Assembly: GCA_041396905.1 (NCBI GenBank)
Contig: JAWKXQ010000016.1
Coordinates: forward strand, 1-64,000
Source: JACXVD01 sp020446665
GTDB taxonomy: Bacteria; Pseudomonadota; Alphaproteobacteria; Sphingomonadales; Sphingomonadaceae
Direction: 5' to 3'
Length of the DNA: 64,000 nt
Below the pieces are notes generated by a model. It saw nothing but the letters and a program-made list of their open reading frames with translations, was not told the DNA's origin and did no database searches. Each line of letters begins with the position of its first letter. Position 1 is the first letter of the stretch. Of the stretch, positions 34,243 to 42,285 are shown piece after piece. Position numbers and translations under genes: made by a program.

Positions 34243-35952
34243 TCAGGCCTGGCGTTCCGCAGCTTCGGCCAGAATATCCTCGCAATGCGTCTCAACCCCG
34301 TGCCGCTTGCGCACGAGGTCGAAAATAATCGCCTTAATGATCGAAATCGCCATCAGCGCTGTCACCACGGAAAAGGGTAGCCCGCCGATGATCATCGTCA
34401 CCCGGATGGCCTCTATTCCGCCAAGGATCAGCATGCTGCCGACTACCAGCGCAATGGCTGCCCCCCAGAAGATGATGTGCCGCCGCGCGCCGCTGTCATC
34501 ACCGCCAGCCCCGTTGATCGTGTTGACGATCAGGATGGCACTGTCCGCCGAGGTAATCAGATAGGTCATCAGCAGGATCACGATCAGGCCCGACAGTATA
34601 TAAGCCCAGGCCGGGCTCACCATAGCTGAAATGGTGGCATAGATCTGGTCGGAAATGCCCGCTTGCAGGATGGTGCCCTGCGCAACGCCGCTCAGTTCCA
34701 GGTCGATTGCCGTGCCGCCCGCCAGTGCCATCCAGATAAAGCACATCAGCGATGGCACCAGAATCACGCCCAGCACATATTCACGCACGGTGCGCCCGCG
34801 CGAAATGCGCGCGATGAACATGCCGACAAAGGGGGCAAAGGCGATCCACCACGCCCAGTAGAAAACCGACCAGTCAAGCTGCCATTGCGCCAGCGCATCG
34901 CCTGTGGCCGTGCCATCGGCGCGCCACCATGTCAGCGTCGCCTGCGGCAAGCTGGCGAGATAGTCGACCAGCGCGGCCCCCAGCAGCTTGATCGCATAGA
35001 GCCCGGCCCCGAACAGCAGGAACACCGCCAGCAGCAGGAAGGACAGCCCCATATTGAGGTTGGACAACCATTTGATCCCGCGCCCGACTCCGGACAGGGC
35101 CGACAGGGTTGAAGCCCCCACCAGCAGCACGAGAGCGAGGACAATTGCCCAGTCGGACGAGGTGCCCTGATCATTGAGCAGCCATTCACCCATTCCCAGC
35201 CGGTAAAGCCCGGCCACGAATTGCTCGACCCCCAGCGCCATGGTCACCGCGACACCCAGGATCGTTGCCACCACGGCCACGATATCCACGATATGCCCGC
35301 TGAAACCGGACATGCGCAGGCCGAAGAGTGGCGCAAGGCTGGAACGGATCGTCAGCGGCAGATTCCGCCGATAGGCGACATAGCCCACCGCCAGCCCGAC
35401 CAGCGCATAGGTCGCCCAGGCTCCAAGCCCCCAGTGCAGGAAGGTATATTCATAGGCAGAAGGGACCGCAGCGGCGCTGGCCGGTTCGACCAGCCCGCGG
35501 ATAATGTCTGGATTGGTCTGAAAATGCGCCAGCGGCTCGCCAGTGGAATAGGTCAGCATGCCAATCCCGATCCCGGCCCCGAACAACATCGAAAACCAGC
35601 TGAAGCGCGAAAATTCCGGCTGTTCGCCCGGTGCACCCAGCCGCAATGACCCCGATTGCGGCATGATCGCCAGGCCCAGGCAAACAAGGATCAGGAAAGC
35701 GACCAGATAGATATACCAGCCGGCGAACTGCCGAATGATCGTCTCATTCGCCAGCGCGAGCGTCTCGCTCGCATGGGCAGGAAACATCACTGCCCAGACG
35801 ATCAGCACGCTGACAATGATCTTGGCCGGGATGGTTACATGCTTGCTGAACCCATTGTAGAATCCGGAATCGGCCGTCTGGATCGGCAATTCCCGCAAGG
35901 GGGGATCAACGGGCGGCGTGCTGGGGCCGGTGGCGGCTGTATCCTGTGTCAC
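34243..35952 (-). CDS. BCCT-family (betaine/carnitine/choline) transporter
   Basis: Secondary transporter for quaternary amines or related compounds, 569 residues with twelve membrane segments. The BCCT signature is clear: SVFYWAWWIAFAPFVGMFIARISRGRTVREYV. Other landmarks are MLFGAGIGIGMLTYSTGEPL and YLITSADSAILIVNTINGAG. The start is the GTG at 35952 (MTQDTAATG) with AAGGAA upstream. The N- and C-terminal extensions are short. Probably a glycine betaine or choline importer for osmoadaptation, but the substrate is not determined. Confidence 0.9.
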   Translation of the reverse strand: MTQDTAATGPSTPPVDPPLRELPIQTADSGFYNGFSKHVTIPAKIIVSVLIVWAVMFPAHASETLALANETIIRQFAGWYIYLVAFLILVCLGLAIMPQSGSLRLGAPGEQPEFSRFSWFSMLFGAGIGIGMLTYSTGEPLAHFQTNPDIIRGLVEPASAAAVPSAYEYTFLHWGLGAWATYALVGLAVGYVAYRRNLPLTIRSSLAPLFGLRMSGFSGHIVDIVAVVATILGVAVTMALGVEQFVAGLYRLGMGEWLLNDQGTSSDWAIVLALVLLVGASTLSALSGVGRGIKWLSNLNMGLSFLLLAVFLLFGAGLYAIKLLGAALVDYLASLPQATLTWWRADGTATGDALAQWQLDWSVFYWAWWIAFAPFVGMFIARISRGRTVREYVLGVILVPSLMCFIWMALAGGTAIDLELSGVAQGTILQAGISDQIYATISAMVSPAWAYILSGLIVILLMTYLITSADSAILIVNTINGAGGDDSGARRHIIFWGAAIALVVGSMLILGGIEAIRVTMIIGGLPFSVVTALMAISIIKAIIFDLVRKRHGVETHCEDILAEAAERQA

Positions 35953-36241
35953 AGGAATTCCTTTTCGATCAGCGCCCGCGCTGCCGAAAGAGGGCAACCA
36001 GCTGAAAATCACTGCCCGTAAGGGGCGGACTGTCACATGTGCAGCCCTGCCTTGCCAGAAACAGACCACACCCTGCAACCCCCGCATCCGGGAAAGCCGG
36101 GCTGACTTGTCCGCGCGGCTTGCCAAGTGCACTGTGATGAAGCAGTCTTGGCAAAGGCCGGGGACATACCGGCAGGAGAGGGGCAGAACAGGCCATGCAA
36201 GTTACGCGGGACAGGGGCGAGCGGAACTGGAGTATGCGCCG

Positions 36242-38626
36242 ATGAGCGGGGGGGGAACTTCTTCCCCGACAATGGGCCCCGCCGCTTCCCCGCAGGCGAT
36301 GCCAGCCACGATCATCTATCTCGCCGCCCATCGCGGTGCGACCGAGCGGCGCCTGCTGGAAGAATGGGTCGCCGCGCGCCATGCGCAAGACCACGCGCCC
36401 CATCGCCTGTTTCTGTTTGCCCGGCAGGATGCCCCCTCTTCCGAAGAAGTAGCCCGGCTGGTTGCCTCGCTGGAAGGGGAAGACACTGTCCTTGCCCCCT
36501 TGCGCGTTACCTGGCGGCCGGAACTGTTCGAAGGACGCCGGGCCGCCCGCTGGCTCGATCTTGTGCTGCTGCGCAACCCGCGCAAACCCCGCGAAAGCTT
36601 GAAACGCCGCTTGGTCGCAGCCGGGCAGGATGAACGCTGGGCCCTGGTGCAGGGCGAACCGGCTTCGCTCGGCCAGTTACGCCAGCGCTGGAAAAAGCGC
36701 ACCGGGGGCGAGGCGGATAGCGACTTTGCCGGTTTCGTTGCGCGGCAGGCAGAACTGTCGCTGGAACGCGCCGAATATCCGATCCATGGCGTAACCTACA
36801 AATTACCGCAGGTGGACCGGCAGGATGTGATGGCCACCCCCGGCTTTCGCGAAGGGCTGGAGAAAATCGCACGGGAAACCGGCGAAGATGCTGGCAAATT
36901 GCGCAGGCAGGCGGCGGAATATCTCCACGAATTGCGCACCGAACGCAGCCCCTTCATCCTCGATCTGACCATGCGGCTGTTCCGCTGGAGCTATTCGCGT
37001 GCCTATGGCCAGATCGACATTGTGCCGGAAGAGGTCGCCGCGCTGCGCCCGCTGTTTGAAAAACATTCCGCGCTGATCCTGCCTGCGCACAAGACCAATC
37101 TTGACGGCCCGATTGTCGAGACGGTGCTGTATGACAATGGCCTGCCCCCGGCGAGCCTGTTTGGCGGGATCAATATGAGCTTCTGGCCGATGGGGCCGCT
37201 GCTGCGTAAAGGGGGCAAGATTTTCCTGCGCCGGGGTATTCAGGACGATCCGCTCTATCGCTTCGTGCTGCGCGAATATCTCGCCTATCTGGTCGAAAAA
37301 CGCTTCAACCTGTCGTGGTTTCCTGAAGGCACGCGCTCGCGCACGGGCAAATTGCTGCCGCCCAAGCTGGGCCTGATGAACTATGTAGTGCAGGGCTATC
37401 GCGAAGGGCGGATCGAGGATCTGCTGCTGGTGCCCATCGCATTGGTCTATGATCAGGTTTACGAAACCAGCGATTTCATTCGCGAGGCGCAAGGCGGCAA
37501 GAAACGCAAGGAAAGCTTCGGCTGGCTGGTGTCTTACCTGCGAGCGCTGCGCCAGCCCTATGGCAAGGCCTATCTGCGCGTGGGCAAGGTTCTCTCCATG
37601 CGCGAGGCGCTGGGCCTGCCCGAGGATCAGCCACCCACCGGCTCGCCCGAGGCGCGGCTGGCCATGCAGAAGCTGGCACTCGCCGTGTCCTGGCGGACCA
37701 ATGAAGTGACTCCGATCACCGGGATCGGGCTGGTCAGCTTTGCCCTGCTGGGCAGTGGCGGCCGCGCTGTGCCGCGCGGGCGGCTGGCCCGCTACCTCGC
37801 GATGATGGCAGAAAATGCGCGGGTGCGCGGCCTGCCGATGGCCGAAAGCGCGGCGATGGACGAACCGGGCAAGCTCGATGCCGCGCTCGACGCGCTGGAG
37901 AGCTCGCGCGTCATCACTCGCTTTGATGAAGGGCCGGAAACCGTCTATTCCATCGGCGAAGGGCAGCATCTGGCAGCGGCGTTCTATCGCAATTCCATGC
38001 TTCATTTCGTGCTCGAACGGGCCATTGCGGAAGTGGCGGTGACGCTGGCGGCACAAGCACCTGCGGACAAGCGCGATCGCAGCTTCACGGACATGGCCCT
38101 GCGCCTGCGGGAGGCGCTGAAATTCGATTTCTTCTTCCGTGAGAGGCGCGAATTTCTGGAAGCAGTGGAAGAAGAGTTGGCGCGGACCAATGCGGGCTGG
38201 CGCGATATTCTGCACAGCGCCAGCGGGCCGGAAGAGGCCTTTCGCCGGATCTTCGGGCTGGGTACGGCGCATGCTGCCTTGCGCAGTTTTCTGGAGGCCT
38301 ATTTGGTGGTGGCCGATTGCCTGGAGGTTCTGCCTGACACCGCGCCCGCAGATGCCGCCGCATTGCTAGAGGCTGCACAGGCACGCGGGCGGCAATATGT
38401 GCTGGAACAGCGCATCCGCAATGCGGAAACCGTATCGCAGCAGCTATTTGGCAACGCGATTGATCTGGCCCGCAATCTCAAGCTTCTCGAACCGGGGCCA
38501 GACCTGCCCGCCCGCCGCGCGGAGCTGGCCATGCGGCTACGCGGCGCGCATGAATGCCTTGATCTGATCGAACGGGAAACCGTGGCGCAATTGCGCAAGC
38601 TGATCGGGGATCAACCCGCCGGGTGA
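36242..38626 (+). CDS. plsB: Glycerol-3-phosphate acyltransferase PlsB-like
   Basis: Membrane-associated enzyme making lysophosphatidic acid from glycerol-3-phosphate and acyl-ACP/CoA. The 794-residue product (normal length) has the catalytic block LILPAHKTNLDGPIV (HX4D), the glycerolphosphate-binding GGINMSFWPMGPLLRKGGKI and FLRR, and FPEGTRSRTGKLLPPKLGLM. ATG 36242 is one candidate start; a downstream ATG (MPATIIYL) is another. It overlaps the convergent lipase gene by 16 bp. Confidence 0.9.
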   Translation: MSGGGTSSPTMGPAASPQAMPATIIYLAAHRGATERRLLEEWVAARHAQDHAPHRLFLFARQDAPSSEEVARLVASLEGEDTVLAPLRVTWRPELFEGRRAARWLDLVLLRNPRKPRESLKRRLVAAGQDERWALVQGEPASLGQLRQRWKKRTGGEADSDFAGFVARQAELSLERAEYPIHGVTYKLPQVDRQDVMATPGFREGLEKIARETGEDAGKLRRQAAEYLHELRTERSPFILDLTMRLFRWSYSRAYGQIDIVPEEVAALRPLFEKHSALILPAHKTNLDGPIVETVLYDNGLPPASLFGGINMSFWPMGPLLRKGGKIFLRRGIQDDPLYRFVLREYLAYLVEKRFNLSWFPEGTRSRTGKLLPPKLGLMNYVVQGYREGRIEDLLLVPIALVYDQVYETSDFIREAQGGKKRKESFGWLVSYLRALRQPYGKAYLRVGKVLSMREALGLPEDQPPTGSPEARLAMQKLALAVSWRTNEVTPITGIGLVSFALLGSGGRAVPRGRLARYLAMMAENARVRGLPMAESAAMDEPGKLDAALDALESSRVITRFDEGPETVYSIGEGQHLAAAFYRNSMLHFVLERAIAEVAVTLAAQAPADKRDRSFTDMALRLREALKFDFFFRERREFLEAVEEELARTNAGWRDILHSASGPEEAFRRIFGLGTAHAALRSFLEAYLVVADCLEVLPDTAPADAAALLEAAQARGRQYVLEQRIRNAETVSQQLFGNAIDLARNLKLLEPGPDLPARRAELAMRLRGAHECLDLIERETVAQLRKLIGDQPAG

Positions 38627-39441
38627 GCTTCAAGCCAGCTCAGCAGGTCGGTCAGCACCTGTTCGCGCTCTGGCTCGTTGAATATCTCGTGATAGAACCC
38701 GTCATAGATGTGCTCCACCTTGTCCGTGCTGCCCATCGCATCGACCACAGACTGCACCGGCACTTGCGGCACAAGGCTGTCTGCGCTGCCATGCATATAG
38801 AGCAGCGGCAGAGTCAGCTTCCGCACCTGCTTCGGATAGCGGGCAATCGCGGCCATCATTTGCTGGGCCGTGCGCGCAGGCACCTTGCCCAGCGTGACCA
38901 GCGGATCCGCGCGATAGGCCGCCACGATTTCGGGATCACGGCTGACGCCGTCAGAATCCAGCTCCACCGTGCCCATTTTCGGCGCGATGAACGACAATAG
39001 CCGCAGCACCATTTGCATCGGCGCAGACACGCCGCCGCCAATCGCCGGGCCGGAGAGGATCAGGCCGGAAAGCTTGCCCTGATGCGCCAGCGCATAATGC
39101 AGTGCCAGTGATCCGCCCATGGAATGGCCGACCAGTTTGACCCGCTCCAGCCCGCTTTCCCCGCGCACCTTGTCCACCAGCCGGTCCATGTCAGCAGCGG
39201 CTTCGTCAAAACTCTCGATCACCGCGCGCGCGCCGTCGGACTGGCCATGCCCGTGATGGTCGAGCGCATGGACGGCATAGCCACGCTCGGCAAACCAGCG
39301 CCCGAATGCATCATAGCGTCCGGAATGTTCGGCATAGCCGTGCGCGACAACCAGATGATCCTTTACATCACCGTCCGGCTGCCAGCTGCGGAAGAAAATG
39401 CGTCTGCCTGCAACTCCGACAAAATGGCCCTCATTCACCAT
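38611..39441 (-). CDS. Monoacylglycerol-lipase-like alpha/beta hydrolase
   Basis: Serine hydrolase of 276 residues. Nucleophile elbow GHSMGGSLALHYALAH, oxyanion strand VVAHGYAEHSGRYDAFG, and late catalytic residues in LLYMHGSADSLVPQVPVQ (Asp) and YDGFYHEIFNEPE (His). The HGYAEHSGRY and FYHE...NEPER patterns are typical of bacterial monoglyceride lipases. It overlaps the HAD-PlsC gene by 11 bp on the same strand. Position suggests a role in glycerolipid turnover. Confidence 0.88.
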   Translation of the reverse strand: MVNEGHFVGVAGRRIFFRSWQPDGDVKDHLVVAHGYAEHSGRYDAFGRWFAERGYAVHALDHHGHGQSDGARAVIESFDEAAADMDRLVDKVRGESGLERVKLVGHSMGGSLALHYALAHQGKLSGLILSGPAIGGGVSAPMQMVLRLLSFIAPKMGTVELDSDGVSRDPEIVAAYRADPLVTLGKVPARTAQQMMAAIARYPKQVRKLTLPLLYMHGSADSLVPQVPVQSVVDAMGSTDKVEHIYDGFYHEIFNEPEREQVLTDLLSWLEAHPAG

Positions 39442-41005
39442 CCGGCCAGCTCCTCAAAGTATCCAGATAGAGCTGGCGGACTTCGGCAATGCGATCATCC
39501 AGCTCGGCCACATCCCAGTCCTCCGTCGGGATCGGCGGCAGCACTGCAATATCAACGGTACCGGGGCGCATGATCTTGGCATCGCGCGCGCCAATATCCA
39601 GCGCGTTGCGGATCACCACCGGGATGATCGGTACGCCTGCGGCCATGGCCATGTGGAAGGCCCCCTTCTTGAACGGGCCAAGCTCCACCGTCATGTCGCG
39701 CACCCGTGTCCCCTCAGGAGCGATCACGATGGAATAGCCTTGCCCGATCATGTCCACCGCCGGCTGGATCGCCTTGCGCGCAGCCTCAGGCCCTTCGCCC
39801 GCCCGCTCGACAAAGACCATCGGCATCAGCTGCGTGGTAATCAGGCTGATCGGGTTGTTCTTCAGCTCTGCCTTGCCCACCCCGGCAAAATCCGTGCGCA
39901 CCAGCGAGCTGATGAAGAAAGCATCGAAATTGTTGCGGTGGTTGAACAGGAACACCGCCGGACGCCGCGCCCAAACATTCTTCTTGCCGGTAATGTTGAG
40001 CGAGACCCCGCAGGACAGCAGCACCGCATCGGACCATGCGGGCATGGCCATATTGGCCCCTGCCCTCTTGTCCCGCGTCAGCGTGCCCCAGGCGAAGCCG
40101 GAATAGAACATGGGCAGCAGGCTGAACAGGCCGGTGGCTGTGCGGGCAATCAGTTCGGGTGTGGTTGAGCCACGGCTGCCATGGCGCAGCACGCCCCAGC
40201 CATTGGCGGCGGCGGCAGCAGCCAGCGCGCGGCCCGGATTGGTCGGCACCGGATGGCCGACCTGCTCCATCAGGCCGATTTCCTCGTCCCCGTCAGCATA
40301 GAACCAGCAATCCTTCATCCTGGCCTTGTTGACCTTGACGAAGGCCTTGACCGCATTGGCCTTGCCCACGCCCCACATTTGCGGGTCGAGCACCTTGCCT
40401 GTCAGAATACCCTCATCATCGACTTCGCAGACCGAAGTCATGACCTGATCGACACCCAGGAAGCGCGCGGCTGGCTCAACCTGATAGCGCGTGGCGGAGC
40501 TGGCGATGGCAATTGTGTGCCCCGCCCGGCGATGCGCGGCCAGAATGCGCGCCATTTCGGGATAGATCCGGTCAGCAATGGTTTTCTCAAACAGCTTCTC
40601 GCCCAGCGCCATCTGCTCTTCATCGCCGCGCCCGGCCCATTTGCTGATCGCCTGTTCCAGCAATTCCTGCATCTCGATCGCCTTGGCCACCGATTTCCAG
40701 GCGGCCGTGGCAAGATCAGCCAGGTCCTGCGGCGTGACCTGGCCCTTTTTCAGCTGGTCCTGCAGAAAGACATTGGCGGAATAGCCCGCCATCAGCGTAC
40801 CATCGAAATCGAAGATCACGACTGTCTTGGGACCTTGCGGCCCGGCCTCTATCTGCGCGATCACGTCTTCGACCGAGCGTTCTGCCGCAGTGCCATGCAC
40901 AGCTTGAGACGCCTTCAGCGCCTTCTTCGCCTTGGCCTGCGCAGCCTGCTTGGCTGCGCTATCAGGCGAATCGGCGACCTTTGCCTTTTTGGTATCCTTT
41001 CCCAT
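39431..41005 (-). CDS. HAD-IB phosphatase / 1-acyl-glycerol-3-phosphate acyltransferase fusion
   Basis: Fusion of 524 residues. N-terminal half: an HAD phosphatase with VVIFDFDGTLMAGYSANVFL (DxDGT) and WFYADGDEEIGLMEQVGHP. C-terminal half: a PlsC-type acyltransferase with FLFNHRNNFDAF (HX4D), VFVERAGEGPEA and IVIAPEGTRVRD (EGTR). Such bifunctional proteins occur in mycobacteria and alphaproteobacteria and are presumed to act in phospholipid synthesis. The lysine-rich, low-complexity start (KKAKVADSPDSAAKQAAQAKAKKALK) looks disordered. Together with plsB and the lipase this makes a glycerolipid locus. Confidence 0.88.
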   Translation of the reverse strand: MGKDTKKAKVADSPDSAAKQAAQAKAKKALKASQAVHGTAAERSVEDVIAQIEAGPQGPKTVVIFDFDGTLMAGYSANVFLQDQLKKGQVTPQDLADLATAAWKSVAKAIEMQELLEQAISKWAGRGDEEQMALGEKLFEKTIADRIYPEMARILAAHRRAGHTIAIASSATRYQVEPAARFLGVDQVMTSVCEVDDEGILTGKVLDPQMWGVGKANAVKAFVKVNKARMKDCWFYADGDEEIGLMEQVGHPVPTNPGRALAAAAAANGWGVLRHGSRGSTTPELIARTATGLFSLLPMFYSGFAWGTLTRDKRAGANMAMPAWSDAVLLSCGVSLNITGKKNVWARRPAVFLFNHRNNFDAFFISSLVRTDFAGVGKAELKNNPISLITTQLMPMVFVERAGEGPEAARKAIQPAVDMIGQGYSIVIAPEGTRVRDMTVELGPFKKGAFHMAMAAGVPIIPVVIRNALDIGARDAKIMRPGTVDIAVLPPIPTEDWDVAELDDRIAEVRQLYLDTLRSWPDGE

Positions 41006-41011
41006 CGGGCA

Positions 41012-41534
41012 TCAGCTTAGGCTGCAACTGCCATTAGGGGCAAGCAGGCTGGTGGTGCCAGTCGTCACGCCGATGCCGATGGCCCCGCCCGCGCGGGCCG
41101 TTTCGGTTTCGACCCGCGGATCATCGCCGACCATGGCCACTTCGCTGACCGGTACGCCCAATTGCTGCGCCACGAAGGCCATGGCATGGGCAGATGGCTT
41201 GCCGGTCACTTCCGGTTCGCGCCCCGTCACCCGCGCAATCGCGCCGGGGATCACCTGATAGCTGCCCAGCCGCCGGTTGGAGAGGATCATCGCCTTGCCG
41301 GATCACGCGCTGCGCCGGTGCGTGCAGATGGAGCAGGTGCAGCTGGCCAATGCCAAGACTGCTCCAGCGCGCAGCAAAGGCGTTTTCCTCGAACGGGATC
41401 ACCACCATGGGGGCAATGTTGGACGCGGCCCAATCCTGCCACTGACGCATCGCCTCTGGCTGAGCCAGGCCGTGCGAGGACCAGCTGGCATCGCGCGCTT
41501 CATTGGCAGCGTTCGAGGCGCGCGGTGCGGCCAT
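41012..41534 (-). pseudogene. Frameshifted, truncated HAD-superfamily (NagD-like) phosphatase remnant
   Basis: Two frames together give a C-terminal HAD-IIA-like part: ...SSLGIGQLHLLHLHAP in the first, and MILSNRRLGSYQVIPGAIAR, then TGKPSAHAMAFVAQQLGVPV, SEVAMVGDDPRVETETARAG and AIGIGVTTGTTSLL in the second, with a one-base shift near 41290-41305. The GKP..., VGDDPRxE motifs fit this family. The N-terminal DxDGxxxxG motif expected of an active phosphatase is missing. It is squeezed between the tetR stop (41537) and the HAD-PlsC start (41005), so the 5' part of the gene seems lost. Confidence 0.6.
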
Positions 41535-41536
41535 GA

Positions 41537-42178
41537 TCAGTCGCTGCGCCGCGCCAGCCCGTCTTCCAGCAGCGAACGCGCCATGGACGTGACCTCTTCC
41601 ACTGAGCGGGAATCCGACCAGACCGCGTAACGCAGGCCAAGGAACACATTCATGCCCATCAGCGCCCAGGCATGGGCCTCGTCAATATCGGGCCGCAAAT
41701 CGCCCTGTTCCGCACCCTGCCGCAAGCGTTCATACATGCGTGCCGCAGTCGCTTCGTAATGCTGGCGATAACTGTCGGGATCGACAAATTCCGCCTCGTC
41801 AATGATGCGGTAGATTTCCTTGTGCTCACGGGCAAAACTGAGGAAGCCCTGAAATGCAGCAGATTCGATATCAAGCGCGCGCACTTCATCCTGCTCTGCC
41901 AGCGCCCCCACGGCCTCGGCCGCGCCCTGCTTCACCCGCACGCTCATATCCTGCACCAGCGCACGGAACAGCGCCTCTTTCGAATCGAAATAGGTGTAGA
42001 AGCTGCCCAGCGCCGTGCCAGCACGAGTGGTGATACCGCTGATCGAGGCTTCGTGAAAGCCTTTCTCCCCGAACTCTGCCGCCGCTGCATCCAGCAAATT
42101 GCGCCTTGTGCGCCGACCGCGTTCAGTGCGCGGCAGCTTGTCATCATGCTCGACCGGGAGGGATGCCTGCGTGTCCAT
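41537..42178 (-). CDS. TetR-family transcriptional regulator
   Basis: Repressor of 213 residues. N-terminal HTH: RTRRNLLDAAAAEFGEKGFH, then EASISGITTRAGTALGSFYTYFDSKEALF. The C-terminal part is a helical ligand-binding domain (AFQGFLSFAREHKEIYRIID). ATG 42178 is preferred over 42214 because the extra residues are not family-like. It is divergent from the TonB receptor at 42286, and the gap holds a TetR-sized inverted repeat, so it likely controls the receptor-hydrolase-MFS operon as well as itself. Confidence 0.92.
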   Translation of the reverse strand: MDTQASLPVEHDDKLPRTERGRRTRRNLLDAAAAEFGEKGFHEASISGITTRAGTALGSFYTYFDSKEALFRALVQDMSVRVKQGAAEAVGALAEQDEVRALDIESAAFQGFLSFAREHKEIYRIIDEAEFVDPDSYRQHYEATAARMYERLRQGAEQGDLRPDIDEAHAWALMGMNVFLGLRYAVWSDSRSVEEVTSMARSLLEDGLARRSD

Positions 42179-42224
42179 TAAGCCACAGCTACGCGCGCAA
42201 AGCGGCAAAGGCAATCAGTAGAAC

Positions 42225-42247
42225 TTGAAAGTCAGTTCATCTTTCAA
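42225..42247. promoter_or_regulatory. Putative TetR operator
   Basis: TTGAAAG (42225-42231) and CTTTCAA (42241-42247) form an inverted repeat with a 9-base spacer, 23 bp in all. It lies in the 107-bp gap between the tetR gene and the TonB receptor gene. Size, symmetry and position fit a TetR-family operator, and the promoter of either gene could overlap it. Confidence 0.6.
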
Positions 42248-42285
42248 TATTGGACTTCGCATAACCTATCGCAGGGAGAGTGAGA

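Noticed and set aside
36803..38272. 489-codon frame opposite plsB
   Set aside because: plsB shows all acyltransferase motifs; the opposite frame shows nothing recognisable.
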